The notes under the pieces were generated by a model. The model had not been told where the DNA came from and made no database searches. It was given only the letters and a program-made list of their open reading frames with translations. A stretch of DNA of 21,359 bases from a virus. The stretch spans positions 1-21,359 of IMG/VR virus record IMGVR_UViG_3300022602_000485, one strand, 5' to 3'. Both the position numbers and the translations under genes were made by a program. Of this stretch, positions 1 to 7,644 are shown piece after piece (the first letter of the stretch is position 1; each line of letters starts with the position of its first letter).

Positions 1-143
1 GGTTGTAAATCGGCTACATCCGGAGCCGTTTTAGCAATTTGCACCGTAGGCGAATTTGCAGTAAATTTAGCCGGCGCTGGTTCAATGGTGACATTAGAAT
101 CACCTAGGAATTTTAGTCCAGGGACTTCAATATCATCAGCCAT
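1..143 (-). CDS. Unidentified protein, N-terminal part only (runs off the window)
   Basis: An open frame starts with ATG at 143 and continues to the window edge, giving about 47 residues that begin MADDIEVPGLKFLG. The start codon shares a base with the stop of the preceding gene (TAATG), the same coupling seen throughout this operon, which supports the start. The visible part is rich in Ala, Pro and Thr and shows no signal peptide or membrane segment. Being directly downstream of two probable virion or ejection proteins, it may be another virion component, but that is inferred from position only. The 3' end is missing, so length and function cannot be judged. Confidence 0.7.
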   Translation of the reverse strand, partial: MADDIEVPGLKFLGDSNVTIEPAPAKFTANSPTVQIAKTAPDVADLQ

Positions 144-1570
144 TATCTAAACTTTCCTTGCTCTAAAGCATGAAGATTTGACCATTTACGGTTGAAATCT
201 TCACGTTGATCTTTAGGAATAGTAGCGTAAATTTCGTTTGCTTTAGTTTTTGCTTCAGGCGAATTAGAAGCGGCTAAAGCATCAATTTGGGCCATACGAA
301 CGTCATAGTTACTAACCCAAGCAGATTTAAGTTTTTCTGCTTGAATGTAACCATTGACACCACGTTTTTCAATAAGCTTGTTGTATGCGCTATTAAACAT
401 AGTAGCGGCCTTAACCGTAGCATCTGCACGTGAAGCAATATCAGCTAATGCTTCTTCGGTTAAATCAGAACTTCCATTAATGGTTTTTTTAATTTCACGT
501 GAAGCATCTGTATTAGCAGTTCCCATAACATCAGAAGCGGCCGCCATACGTTCAATATTTTTATCAAGTTTTTCTTTTTCGGCATTTCCAATAAGCCATT
601 TTCCACCCTGACGAACATATTGCCCTGGACGACTACCACGTGTTGCAGAAATATTTTCCATAACTCCACGTGTATTGGCTTCTTGTTCTTTAGCGGCAGA
701 AGCGATTGCATTGCTTTCTTGTAATAATTTTTTACCATTAGCTAAAGCATCTTTTTGTTCATCTGTGTAATTAGCAAGGGCTGGATTGCCTTTGTAATCA
801 AGATATTGGTCATACTTAATAAGGTCACGGTCTTTAGCGCTTGGTTTAGACGCTTCAGTTGTGCCACCACCACCAACGGCACTTTGACCGCCACCAAATT
901 CAGTAGGCGTAATAATAGGTTGACGTCCTTCAACTGAAGGTTGTGTAACCGTTGCACGACTAGCACCACCAATTGTTTGTACTCCAGCTTTAGGTGCAAA
1001 TGCAGTTTGTTGTTCCGGCAATGTCATCATTTGATTAGATGAACGCATTGCTTGTTGCCATTGATGGTCGCCAGGACCAGCTAACATTACGTTACCCATT
1101 TTGGCTTCTGCCATTTTAATAATGTCAGGATTGTTTTTATATTGCGTTGCAATAGTTTTGTAAGCATCAATATAAGCTTTAGGGTCTGTTACTTTTGCTT
1201 GACCTAATGCACCATCAACTTGTGCAAAAACCATACGTTCTTTGTCAGTCAAGCCCATTTTGGCGCTTTGAATAGCAGTTTGATTAGTTGCTAATGTTTG
1301 TAACTTTTCAAGATGTTTTGGACCAGTTAAAGGTGCAACGGCCATCAATGCTGGCGCAACTTTATCAGGGTCAAGCTTTCCGTCAGTTGTGTAATTATCA
1401 GTATTAGAAAGCAAATTACGAACAGGGCCAAGTTCTTTTAGTTCTTGTTGCGCTTGATTAGCTTGGACACGGGCAATAGAAGCTTCGGCCGAATACAAGC
1501 CCATTTTCATCATGTCCCCAAGGGACATAGCATTGGATTTTGGATTTAAGTCCGCAGAAAATTCAGCCAT
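143..1570 (-). CDS. 475-residue probable internal virion / ejection-associated protein
   Basis: I do not recognise a named family. The protein begins MAEFSADLNPKSN and is Ala-, Gln- and Lys-rich and mostly helical in character, with a likely coiled-coil stretch near residues 25-45 (Ala/Gln/Glu-rich) and a Gly-rich linker near 225-240. No transmembrane segment or catalytic motif is visible. Its first 30 or so residues closely resemble those of the 74-residue protein at 20958-20734, including an S-L-G-D motif after the shared MAEF start. It sits directly after the probable DNA-ejection protein and ends in a TAATG overlap with the next gene. In P22-like phages the genes after the tail accessory proteins encode ejection proteins, so that is the best guess; the basis is position plus composition. 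The ATG at 1570 has only a weak Shine-Dalgarno, so coupling to the upstream stop is likely. Confidence 0.85.
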   Translation of the reverse strand: MAEFSADLNPKSNAMSLGDMMKMGLYSAEASIARVQANQAQQELKELGPVRNLLSNTDNYTTDGKLDPDKVAPALMAVAPLTGPKHLEKLQTLATNQTAIQSAKMGLTDKERMVFAQVDGALGQAKVTDPKAYIDAYKTIATQYKNNPDIIKMAEAKMGNVMLAGPGDHQWQQAMRSSNQMMTLPEQQTAFAPKAGVQTIGGASRATVTQPSVEGRQPIITPTEFGGGQSAVGGGGTTEASKPSAKDRDLIKYDQYLDYKGNPALANYTDEQKDALANGKKLLQESNAIASAAKEQEANTRGVMENISATRGSRPGQYVRQGGKWLIGNAEKEKLDKNIERMAAASDVMGTANTDASREIKKTINGSSDLTEEALADIASRADATVKAATMFNSAYNKLIEKRGVNGYIQAEKLKSAWVSNYDVRMAQIDALAASNSPEAKTKANEIYATIPKDQREDFNRKWSNLHALEQGKFR

Positions 1571-1574
1571 AGTA

Positions 1575-2276
1575 TTAACCCATTTTGTTCATGCCATACA
1601 ACATAGCATAATTACTTATATTATTTAAACTGCCAGTAATTGCATTTGATTGGCCCATTGTTCCAGCCGCTTGTGCATTTCCAATACTTGAAAGCATATT
1701 AGATACATTAGAAGCAGTTCCAGTTCCAGCATTTGATACTGTACCAAGGGCGTTCATACCTACGTTATTAGCATTAAATATGTTACTGGCAACGTTTTGA
1801 CGGTTTGCTTGATAATCACTATATGCAGTTTGTAATGCGTTTCCAGCATAATTTTGAGCAAATTGTTGACCACCTTGAATAGCATTTCCACTTACTGCGC
1901 CACCACCAGCATTTAAACCAGCATTAAATTGACCCATGCCTTGCGTTAATCCAAATTGATAATTTGGCATCAAAGTAGTCAAATCATTCATTGTTGGCTG
2001 GGCAGTTAAATAACCGCTACCAGTTTGTATTTTTCCATTGGCATCGGTATATTGGCCAGGCAACATTGCATTTAAACCATAATTGGCTTGTGTGCCGGTA
2101 TTCATATATGGTTGAGCCATATTTTTAATATCGTTGTAAATACCGGAACTGTAATTAATACCTTGATTTGCGGCATTAGCATATTGACCAGCGGCACTTT
2201 GCGCGGCATTGCCACCAATAACCGAACTTGCTACGCTTGATGCGGCGACTGCGGCCGCTACCCATCCCATTGGCAT
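1575..2276 (-). CDS. Probable DNA-ejection (injection) protein, P22 gp7-like in character
   Basis: The 233-residue protein starts MPMGWVAAAVAASS. This ATG at 2276 is preferred over the longer open frame because AAGGA lies about 8 bases upstream and the previous gene ends at TAATC just before it. Residues 4-30 form an Ala/Ser/Gly-rich hydrophobic segment (small-residue helix, possibly membrane-inserting). The rest is dominated by Ala, Asn, Gly and Gln with repeated N-A/G patterns. This composition and position (after gp10-like and before a large helical protein) is typical of the small ejection proteins of P22-like phages, which leave the capsid with the DNA and help form a channel through the cell envelope. 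The match is to the type, not to a proven homologue. The alternative is a generic low-complexity virion protein. Confidence 0.8.
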   Translation of the reverse strand: MPMGWVAAAVAASSVASSVIGGNAAQSAAGQYANAANQGINYSSGIYNDIKNMAQPYMNTGTQANYGLNAMLPGQYTDANGKIQTGSGYLTAQPTMNDLTTLMPNYQFGLTQGMGQFNAGLNAGGGAVSGNAIQGGQQFAQNYAGNALQTAYSDYQANRQNVASNIFNANNVGMNALGTVSNAGTGTASNVSNMLSSIGNAQAAGTMGQSNAITGSLNNISNYAMLYGMNKMG

Positions 2277-2278
2277 GA

Positions 2279-2899
2279 TTAATTCCTTCTTTCTAAATGT
2301 TTGTCCATAGTCCAACCTTCAGGTGAAAACGGAGTTCTATAACCATTATCTAATCTAATACAAATAGTCAAAATAATATGGTCGGTATCGCCTTCATTAA
2401 TTACCCAATGGGGTACGGTATTACAAAACCAATGTACATCACCGGCTTTTTGAATCATTTTTTCGTTTTCATAACAAAAAGCGGCTTTTGAATTGCTTTC
2501 AAGGCAAATATTGTATTTTTCAAACGTTTCAGCGTGCCAACCTTGGTCAACATGAGAATGAATTTTTTCCCCTGGTCGCAAACGATAAAGCAAAACACCG
2601 CCAAGCATTTCGCCACCAACTATTGCCATTAAGTCTAATGCAAGCTTTTTCGCATACGGAAGATGGTCAATAGCTTTGTACCAAACAGGAATGTGTTCAT
2701 CACTAAAATCACTAAAGTCGCCTGTTTCAAAATTCTTTGTTTCGTCTTTGTATCGCAAAAATATGTCGGATGTTTCATAATGCGGACCACGTTTTGATAG
2801 TCTGCATGGGTTTTTATTCCACAAAAATGGCTGGCGTTGTAAATCCATTACTAATGGAAATACATTAACGTTGGCGGCCAATTGGGTAAAATTGTTCAT
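2279..2899 (-). CDS. Aspartyl/asparaginyl beta-hydroxylase-like 2-oxoglutarate/Fe(II) oxygenase
   Basis: The 206-residue protein carries the double-stranded beta-helix signature of the Asp/Asn beta-hydroxylase family. There is an R-x-G-E-K-I-H-S-H-V-D stretch at 108-118 (H116 and D118 as likely iron ligands). A second motif, N-T-V-P-H-W-V-I-N at 160-168, supplies H164 as the distal ligand, and R182 after a beta strand is positioned to bind 2-oxoglutarate. Family members hydroxylate protein Asp/Asn side chains or, in bacteria, small molecules; the substrate here is unknown. The N-terminal 70 residues look like an extra cap domain. It overlaps the cupin gene by ATGA, so the two are probably translated together, and it is followed by virion protein genes. 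It could modify a virion protein or a host target, but nothing in the sequence settles that. Confidence 0.85.
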   Translation of the reverse strand: MNNFTQLAANVNVFPLVMDLQRQPFLWNKNPCRLSKRGPHYETSDIFLRYKDETKNFETGDFSDFSDEHIPVWYKAIDHLPYAKKLALDLMAIVGGEMLGGVLLYRLRPGEKIHSHVDQGWHAETFEKYNICLESNSKAAFCYENEKMIQKAGDVHWFCNTVPHWVINEGDTDHIILTICIRLDNGYRTPFSPEGWTMDKHLERRN

Positions 2900-3243
2900 T
2901 TTTCTATCAAAACTTCATCAATTTTAGTAATATCAGTTTCTTCTGTTGCATGAATACAAAACCATGTAGCATCTTCCAATGCTTCAATGGTGTGATTAAT
3001 TCCAGCTTTCATATCAATGCAAGCCGGTGCCGTATATTCCTTATTATATTCGTCAGTACGTACAATTACACGTCCTTTTGACAAAATACTTAAATGGGAA
3101 TATTCATGTTTGTGCATCCCAGCGGCATACCCTTTTGGTATGTGCATTTCTTTTGCATAAAGGCCATCTGAAAAATGATGTTGGGTCCCCAAATCAATTT
3201 CAAAAATACCTTCATTTTGCTGAAATTGTTCACTAGGTTTCAT
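2896..3243 (-). CDS. Small single-domain cupin protein
   Basis: This 115-residue protein matches the cupin fold: a first motif G-x5-H-K-H-x3-H-x6-G (G38, H44, H46, H50, G57) and a second motif around A-G-I-N-H (H84). In the classical first motif the fourth ligand region carries Glu; here His50 stands in that place, giving a four-His metal site if it folds as expected. Cupins of this size range from enzymes (isomerases, dioxygenases) to sugar- or metal-binding proteins, and the substrate cannot be inferred. The gene starts in an ATGA overlap with the small gene before it and ends in an ATGA overlap with the oxygenase gene. Both partners are beta-barrel metal proteins, which suggests a joint role. 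Confidence 0.82.
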   Translation of the reverse strand: MKPSEQFQQNEGIFEIDLGTQHHFSDGLYAKEMHIPKGYAAGMHKHEYSHLSILSKGRVIVRTDEYNKEYTAPACIDMKAGINHTIEALEDATWFCIHATEETDITKIDEVLIEK

Positions 3244-3482
3244 GGGTTGTAATAAGGCACTTTCATTGGTTTACCGTTAACAACAATATTAATAAATCCG
3301 GCTGGTGCTGAAGGCAATGTTTGATTTCCAGCGGTAGCCGTTGTAGCTGAAGTAAAGTTTAATATATTTAACAAATACTGTTGCCAAACCCTAGTTGGCC
3401 TATTTGTTTTTTGGTCCAAAAACTCCGATTGTGGGTACGGATTATTTTGGGTGCTTGCGTAAATACCTTGATTATTGGCCAT
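3240..3482 (-). CDS. Small virion-associated protein of unknown function (80 residues)
   Basis: The gene begins at the ATG of a TAATG overlap with the gp10-like gene and ends in an ATGA overlap with the cupin gene, so it is firmly embedded in the operon. The protein has an Asn/Gln-rich N-terminus (MANNQGIYAST), a central T-R-V-W-Q-Q-Y-L-L segment that looks like a short amphipathic helix, and a C-terminal beta-like stretch with I-N-I-V-V-N-G-K. Small proteins of this pattern occur beside tail genes in many phages, where their role is not established. No catalytic or membrane features are visible. A minor tail component or adaptor is the likeliest guess, from position only. Confidence 0.8.
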   Translation of the reverse strand: MANNQGIYASTQNNPYPQSEFLDQKTNRPTRVWQQYLLNILNFTSATTATAGNQTLPSAPAGFINIVVNGKPMKVPYYNP

Positions 3483-5677
3483 TAGTTTGCTCCAGCACTA
3501 GCTTTAAGGTTAGCGGCAATAATTACCGGATTAATAGGGTCTGTAACCACTACTTCAAATATACGGTCACGCGCCCAACCCATTCTTCGCCAAATAGCAC
3601 GGTTTTTATATGCGCCTTGTTGGCCAATAGAAACCCAATGTTCTTGGGACCATGTAGAACCGCCATCATCTGACCAACGCAACATGGCTTGTGGATTGGC
3701 ACCGGTAGTAATAAGGCTTGATACACCAGCAATGGCAATACCAGCAATAGCAGTCCCGGCTACGGCATTTCCTGTTACTTGTGAAGAAGTAATGTTTCCT
3801 TCTAATCCAACACCAGGCTGAAAATAAATTTGCAATTCATCAAAATACTGACGTTGGTAATCGCTAACTAAATGTGGGGCGCGGCGTAAACGGCGTATTT
3901 CATTGCCATTGTCTGTGTAATTTAATGGGTCTAACTGATAAATTTGTCCATTAGCATAATCGCCAACCAAATTCATATTTTGGAAATTGGCATGGCAATT
4001 AGAACGATGACGATGAAAAACGTTGTTTGAATCAACAGAAAGCCATTTATGCCACATATTTGTGGACATATCGTAAACCCAAGTTAAATCTAAAGTTGGG
4101 AATGAAAGAACATAACATTCATGGCCTTCCATTTGATAGGTATAGGCCACGGCATCTTCAACGTATTGGTCAACTAAAGTGTTTTCTACGGCATGGGTGC
4201 TAATACGGGTTGGCACATAGCCATTCATCATCATTACTTGGGATTGGCCGCGAATATTACGACTTAAATAAGCAAATGAATTGCCTACTCTTGATACTGA
4301 AAATTTAGCCACAATACCGTGTTGGGTTGATGTTCCTGGAATACGCTGAAATGGAAACGGAAATAAACCAGCATCAATCCACACTTCAGAAGAAGCTTCA
4401 CCAAGTAAATAAACTTCACGATGGTCAACAATAACTGAAACCAAATTATCGGGCGCGCCATCTTTAGAACTAAAGTTTAATTGATTAGAAATTGGTGAAA
4501 GAAGGTTGGAACAACCCCATTGTTGGGTTCCAGGACGGTTATAAACAAAATAGTTATCAACAATGTCAACAACATCCGCACCACTAAAAGCGCCATCGCT
4601 AAACGGCAGAACACTAAAGTTAAGCGCATATAGACTTTCTGAACCAACAGTTTGTGAAGTGCTAACAACATAAGAACCAGTACCGCCAGTACCAGTACCA
4701 AATGTTAATGTTAGGGTTAACCCTGTACCATTTCCGCTAGTTGTGGTTGGTGCTGGTGTGCCAGGATTTACTGTATAAACACCATAATTGACTACGGTCA
4801 ATCCTGTAACTGCGCCGCTTCCACCAATTGAAGCTACTGTATATGTAGCTTGTTGACTGTATATACCGCCAGTAACCGTAATCGTGTCGCCAATCGCATA
4901 ACCGGTACCAGCCGCAGTAATGCTATAAGAAAGCGCCGCAGAGCCGCCTAAAGCCGTAATAATCGTTCCGGCAGTTACGCCAGTACCTTGAATGGTTTGT
5001 CCTGGATATAAAGTACCGCTAGATACTGCGCTTACAGTTAAAACCGTGCCGGAAATTGAACCAGTAATTTTAGCGGCAACTGCAGAAGAATTGAATACTT
5101 CTGATGGTTCGGTTTGGCTAATATTGACGTTGTAAGTTCCTACGCCGCCGGTACCACTTCCAAAGCTAGTAATAATGGTTTCAGCAGTAACGCCAATACC
5201 AAATAATTGTTGTCCGGCCGCAATTGTGCCTGATTTCATTAAAGTAACTGTTAGAATTGTACCTGATACAGAACCTACAAATTGAGCAGAAGATGGATTA
5301 GATATACGCCATGTATAACGATAAGTGCCATCTGTTATGTAAACGTTTTGGCCATTATCAGTAATTCCTACGATTCCAGTAGAAGTATTAAGATTTCCAA
5401 CAATAGTAGGCGTTAATGATGAATTAACTACATAAACATAACTGCCGCATACTATAACCATATATTGACCGCCTGATACAGTACGCATACCGCGTACTTC
5501 AGCGTTATTTAAAGTCAATACGTTTGTTAAACCTGGTGTCGGATATAAAGCAATCACCCCGTTTTGACCAGGTTGTTTTAATGGGTCAATTTCAGGGCGA
5601 AAGTTAATACATTCCTGTGCATCTTGATAGATGGACGGCGCTTCGTAAGAAGGTCCAATGAATCCAAAATCAGGCAT
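3482..5677 (-). CDS. P22 gp10-like packaged-DNA stabilisation / tail hub protein with inserted beta-repeat modules
   Basis: The 731-residue protein starts MPDFGFIGPSYEAPSIYQ. The ATG at 5677 overlaps the previous stop (TAATG), and the 21 residues before it in the longer open frame are spurious. The N-terminal S-x-x-Q-x-C-I-N-F-R-P region with Y-P-T-P-G-L at 45-50, and the later beta-propeller-like middle, are typical of phage stabilisation proteins of the P22 gp10 type. Those proteins sit beneath the portal and gp4 and help close the tail after packaging. P22 gp10 is about 470 residues; most of the excess here is an insertion at about 134-345 made of Gly/Thr/Ser-rich repeats. Recognisable gp10-like sequence resumes after it (D-N-Y-F-V-Y-N, then W-I-D-A-G). 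It lies three genes after the gp4-like gene, as expected for tail completion. Confidence 0.85.
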   Translation of the reverse strand: MPDFGFIGPSYEAPSIYQDAQECINFRPEIDPLKQPGQNGVIALYPTPGLTNVLTLNNAEVRGMRTVSGGQYMVIVCGSYVYVVNSSLTPTIVGNLNTSTGIVGITDNGQNVYITDGTYRYTWRISNPSSAQFVGSVSGTILTVTLMKSGTIAAGQQLFGIGVTAETIITSFGSGTGGVGTYNVNISQTEPSEVFNSSAVAAKITGSISGTVLTVSAVSSGTLYPGQTIQGTGVTAGTIITALGGSAALSYSITAAGTGYAIGDTITVTGGIYSQQATYTVASIGGSGAVTGLTVVNYGVYTVNPGTPAPTTTSGNGTGLTLTLTFGTGTGGTGSYVVSTSQTVGSESLYALNFSVLPFSDGAFSGADVVDIVDNYFVYNRPGTQQWGCSNLLSPISNQLNFSSKDGAPDNLVSVIVDHREVYLLGEASSEVWIDAGLFPFPFQRIPGTSTQHGIVAKFSVSRVGNSFAYLSRNIRGQSQVMMMNGYVPTRISTHAVENTLVDQYVEDAVAYTYQMEGHECYVLSFPTLDLTWVYDMSTNMWHKWLSVDSNNVFHRHRSNCHANFQNMNLVGDYANGQIYQLDPLNYTDNGNEIRRLRRAPHLVSDYQRQYFDELQIYFQPGVGLEGNITSSQVTGNAVAGTAIAGIAIAGVSSLITTGANPQAMLRWSDDGGSTWSQEHWVSIGQQGAYKNRAIWRRMGWARDRIFEVVVTDPINPVIIAANLKASAGAN
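4646..5068 (-). repeat. Beta-repeat module, copy 2, split by another module
   Basis: Residues 204-344 of the gp10-like protein begin like copy 1 (I-T-G-S-I-S-G-T-V-L-T-V ... T-A-G-T-I-I-T-A-L-G-G) and finish with its ending (G-T-G-T-G-G-T-G-S-Y-V-V-S-T-S-Q-T-V). About 80 residues of a different sequence (nucleotides 4942-4700) sit between the two halves. Confidence 0.75.
4700..4942 (-). repeat. Second Gly/Thr-rich module nested inside copy 2
   Basis: Residues 246-326 contain S-I-T-A-A-G-T-G-Y-A-I-G-D-T-I-T-V-T-G-G and V-T-G-L-T-V-V-N-Y-G-V-Y-T-V-N-P, a beta-rich pattern common in phage tail proteins. It interrupts the beta-repeat between its I-T-A-L-G and G-T-G-T-G-G elements, which suggests a later insertion. 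Confidence 0.65.
5111..5278 (-). repeat. Beta-repeat module, copy 1 (within gp10-like gene)
   Basis: Residues 134-189 of the gp10-like protein read G-S-V-S-G-T-I-L-T-V-T ... G-V-T-A-E-T-I-I-T-S-F-G-S-G-T-G-G-V-G-T-Y-N-V-N-I-S-Q-T. The same pattern recurs at 5068-4646 and at 7066-6884, so this is a transferable module of about 56-60 residues. Confidence 0.8.
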
Positions 5678-6324
5678 TATCTTAACTCTGCCCAAACTTG
5701 CAACGTTGGTGTGCCAGTAGTTACAACTTGATAACGGCAATTTGCTTGAACAATAGCAGTTAAATTTGATGTAATGTTTGTTGATCCTGCATCTAAAGCA
5801 ACTGTTTGATAAGAACCGCTTCCAGCATTTGTTTCTACTTGCAATCTTGCAGAAGTTCCAGCCAATGTTGTAACAGTTACATTAACCATAATTGGGTAAC
5901 CAGCACTATTAGTATATACAGTATTGTATGCCCTAGATGGAGTTCCCCAAGCTTGAACACCTGTACCCAAACCAGATGCATAATTTTGAACTGAAGCATT
6001 GGCAAAAGTCAAAGTATTGCCAATAGTTAAATTTGTTAAATTTGATGTTCCAGTAATATACAAAGAATTTGCACTTAAAGCTGTTCCTTGCAAAGTTGTA
6101 AATTTACCGGTATTTGGTGTGCTTGACCCAATTGCGCCTGGTGAAACTAAACTATTATTTACAAGATTTGTAAAACCAGCACCAGTTGCAGTACCGTTTA
6201 CTACTAAATTTTGTGTAGTAAAAGTATTGGCTTGCAATACGCCGTTATATACAGCATTATTGACGTCATTTAGCCATGCCGCATAAATTACGGTTGAATT
6301 GTCAACAAAGTTAGTAGAAGCCAT
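5677..6324 (-). CDS. Tail fibre- or needle-like beta-rich protein (215 residues)
   Basis: The start MASTNFVDNSTVIYAAWLNDV at 6324 is chosen because AGGAAAATT precedes it and the previous gene stops at TAG just upstream; the longer frame has no such signal. The N-terminal F-V-D-N-S-T-V-I-Y-A-A-W-L-N-D-V-N segment (residues 6-22) is a recurrent opening in phage tail proteins. A P-G-A-I-G-S-S-T-P-N-T-G-K-F-T-T-L motif in the middle also occurs in the long fibre of this window (P-I-G-A-T-T-P-S-T-G-A-F). The C-terminal 90 residues are a compact beta domain. Placed between the gp4-like and gp10-like genes, it is probably a trimeric tail appendage; P22 has its needle protein gp26 in this neighbourhood, but no direct similarity to gp26 can be claimed. 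Confidence 0.78.
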   Translation of the reverse strand: MASTNFVDNSTVIYAAWLNDVNNAVYNGVLQANTFTTQNLVVNGTATGAGFTNLVNNSLVSPGAIGSSTPNTGKFTTLQGTALSANSLYITGTSNLTNLTIGNTLTFANASVQNYASGLGTGVQAWGTPSRAYNTVYTNSAGYPIMVNVTVTTLAGTSARLQVETNAGSGSYQTVALDAGSTNITSNLTAIVQANCRYQVVTTGTPTLQVWAELR

Positions 6325-6331
6325 AATTTTC

Positions 6332-7303
6332 CTATCGTAAGAATCCACCGGTCAAAATCCAACCGGCATCTTTTTGGCGACCAACCAACAACGCATCACT
6401 AAATACAGAAGCTTGAATTGGTCGCATATTTGTGCGTTTTAAGGTTGCTTTTGCTTGTGCGGCATATTTTGTAATCAAAGCCATTGTTGCTGGGTCATTT
6501 TTGCCGTACATCGGCATTAAACGTTCAGCAAGACACCAGCGCAAACATAATTCATAACCTTGTGGCAAAACAATTGGGTCATAAATGGTGTTATAACGGG
6601 TAAACAATGTATCAGCAAATATGTGCATTTCGCCCTGTGAAGGGTTTGGCCATACATAAACGTTACCCAATGGGTCAGAAGGTTGGTAATACATTGCTTT
6701 TGGCCAAGGACCGGCTAAAGTCTTTAAGCCAATCATTTCATAATTTTCAAGATTGAGTACGGCAACTGGGTAGTCAAGGCCCCCGTTAACAATAGGAGTA
6801 CCGTTAGAATTAGTGTTAATCCTAACAAAGCTAGACTGAATAGCAAGAGGGCGCTGGTAATAGCCATTAATGGATGTTGAACTAACCGTCTGAGCAATGT
6901 TGACCAAATATGTGCCAGCTTCCGTAACGTTTGTACCGGCGCCTGAACCAAACGCAGTAATAACTGTTCCATTTGAAATTCCTGTTCCGGCCAAAGATTG
7001 ACCCAATGTAATCGCGCCCGATGATATTCCAGTTACAGTTAATACGTTTCCGCTAATAGAACCAGTAAAATTAGCGCCAATAGTGCCGCCAGGGCCAATA
7101 GTGTATTGAATTTGACCTGGGGTAATCGGAAATACAATTTCAGTTTTATAACTGACCATCATGGATTCGTTTGACCATTGGTCAACCATGCCATTCATCA
7201 TTTGAAAAGCATCTGCGGCCGCTTCTGCGGTAGGTGTTTCGCCACCAGCTAATGCGCCAATATCTTTTAATGCACCGCTAATAATGTCGTATGGTGTTGG
7301 CAT
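6332..7303 (-). CDS. P22 gp4-like head-to-tail adaptor (tail accessory factor) with inserted beta-repeat
   Basis: The 323-residue protein starts MPTPYDIISGALKDIGAL and continues with a D-A-F-Q-M-M-N-G-M-V-D-Q-W segment, the helical start typical of gp4-type tail accessory factors, which form the ring under the portal. The C-terminal part (about 180-300), with L-P-Q-G-Y-E-L-C-L-R-W-C-L-A and a basic A-K-A-T-L-K-R-T-N helix, also fits. P22 gp4 is 166 residues; the excess is mainly a Gly/Thr/Ser-rich insertion at about 80-140 (nucleotides 7066-6884) sharing the repeat of the gp10-like protein. The gene follows the fibre block rather than the coat gene directly. The ATG at 7303 lies close behind the previous stop (7305). 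Confidence 0.85.
   Translation of the reverse strand: MPTPYDIISGALKDIGALAGGETPTAEAAADAFQMMNGMVDQWSNESMMVSYKTEIVFPITPGQIQYTIGPGGTIGANFTGSISGNVLTVTGISSGAITLGQSLAGTGISNGTVITAFGSGAGTNVTEAGTYLVNIAQTVSSTSINGYYQRPLAIQSSFVRINTNSNGTPIVNGGLDYPVAVLNLENYEMIGLKTLAGPWPKAMYYQPSDPLGNVYVWPNPSQGEMHIFADTLFTRYNTIYDPIVLPQGYELCLRWCLAERLMPMYGKNDPATMALITKYAAQAKATLKRTNMRPIQASVFSDALLVGRQKDAGWILTGGFLR
6884..7066 (-). repeat. Beta-repeat module, copy 3 (within gp4-like gene)
   Basis: Residues 80-140 of the gp4-like protein read T-G-S-I-S-G-N-V-L-T-V-T ... G-T-V-I-T-A-F-G-S-G-A-G, then G-T-Y-L-V-N-I-A-Q-T-V. This is the same module as the two copies in the gp10-like gene. Confidence 0.8.
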
Positions 7304-7304
7304 T

Positions 7305-7628
7305 TTATTTGCTCCAAGGCAACGGTGGGGTTACGATAACTGGCCGTTCTTGCTCATAAACCATATTAGAAACTTGATTTTCAAAGCTTTGAACAAGTAT
7401 TGGCCCCATTGTACCTTTAACCCAATCAATAATTTGTGGCTCTGTTAAATCGTCATAAGGTGTAAATGGCATACCAGGTTGATAAATTAAGCTTTGTGTA
7501 CCTTGAATATTGGAAGAATAAACGCCATCAGTAGCATTTACATTCCAAAAAGCTACGCAAACAACGTTAGTTTCACCTTGGGCTTGCTCATATACATTTA
7601 ATTTGGTAATAGTCCAAGTGATAACCAT
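7305..7628 (-). CDS. Small tail-region protein, related to its neighbour (107 residues)
   Basis: I do not assign a family. The protein begins with a beta-like W-T-I-T-K-L-N-V stretch, has a central N-A-T-D-G-V-Y-S-S-N-I-Q-G-T segment and a C-terminal helical part with P-Q-I-I-D-W-V-K-G and a run to P-P-L-P-W. The order of elements (W-x-I start, D-G-x turn, short acidic helix ending in W-V or W-I, then P-W) parallels the 100-residue protein just upstream at 7947-7645, so the two look like diverged duplicates. Small proteins of this kind are often found next to tail fibre genes in aquatic phages. AGGATAAATA before the ATG at 7628 supports the start. The role is unknown; a fibre-associated protein is plausible. 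Confidence 0.75.
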   Translation of the reverse strand: MVITWTITKLNVYEQAQGETNVVCVAFWNVNATDGVYSSNIQGTQSLIYQPGMPFTPYDDLTEPQIIDWVKGTMGPILVQSFENQVSNMVYEQERPVIVTPPLPWSK

Positions 7629-7644
7629 TATTTATCCTAATTCT

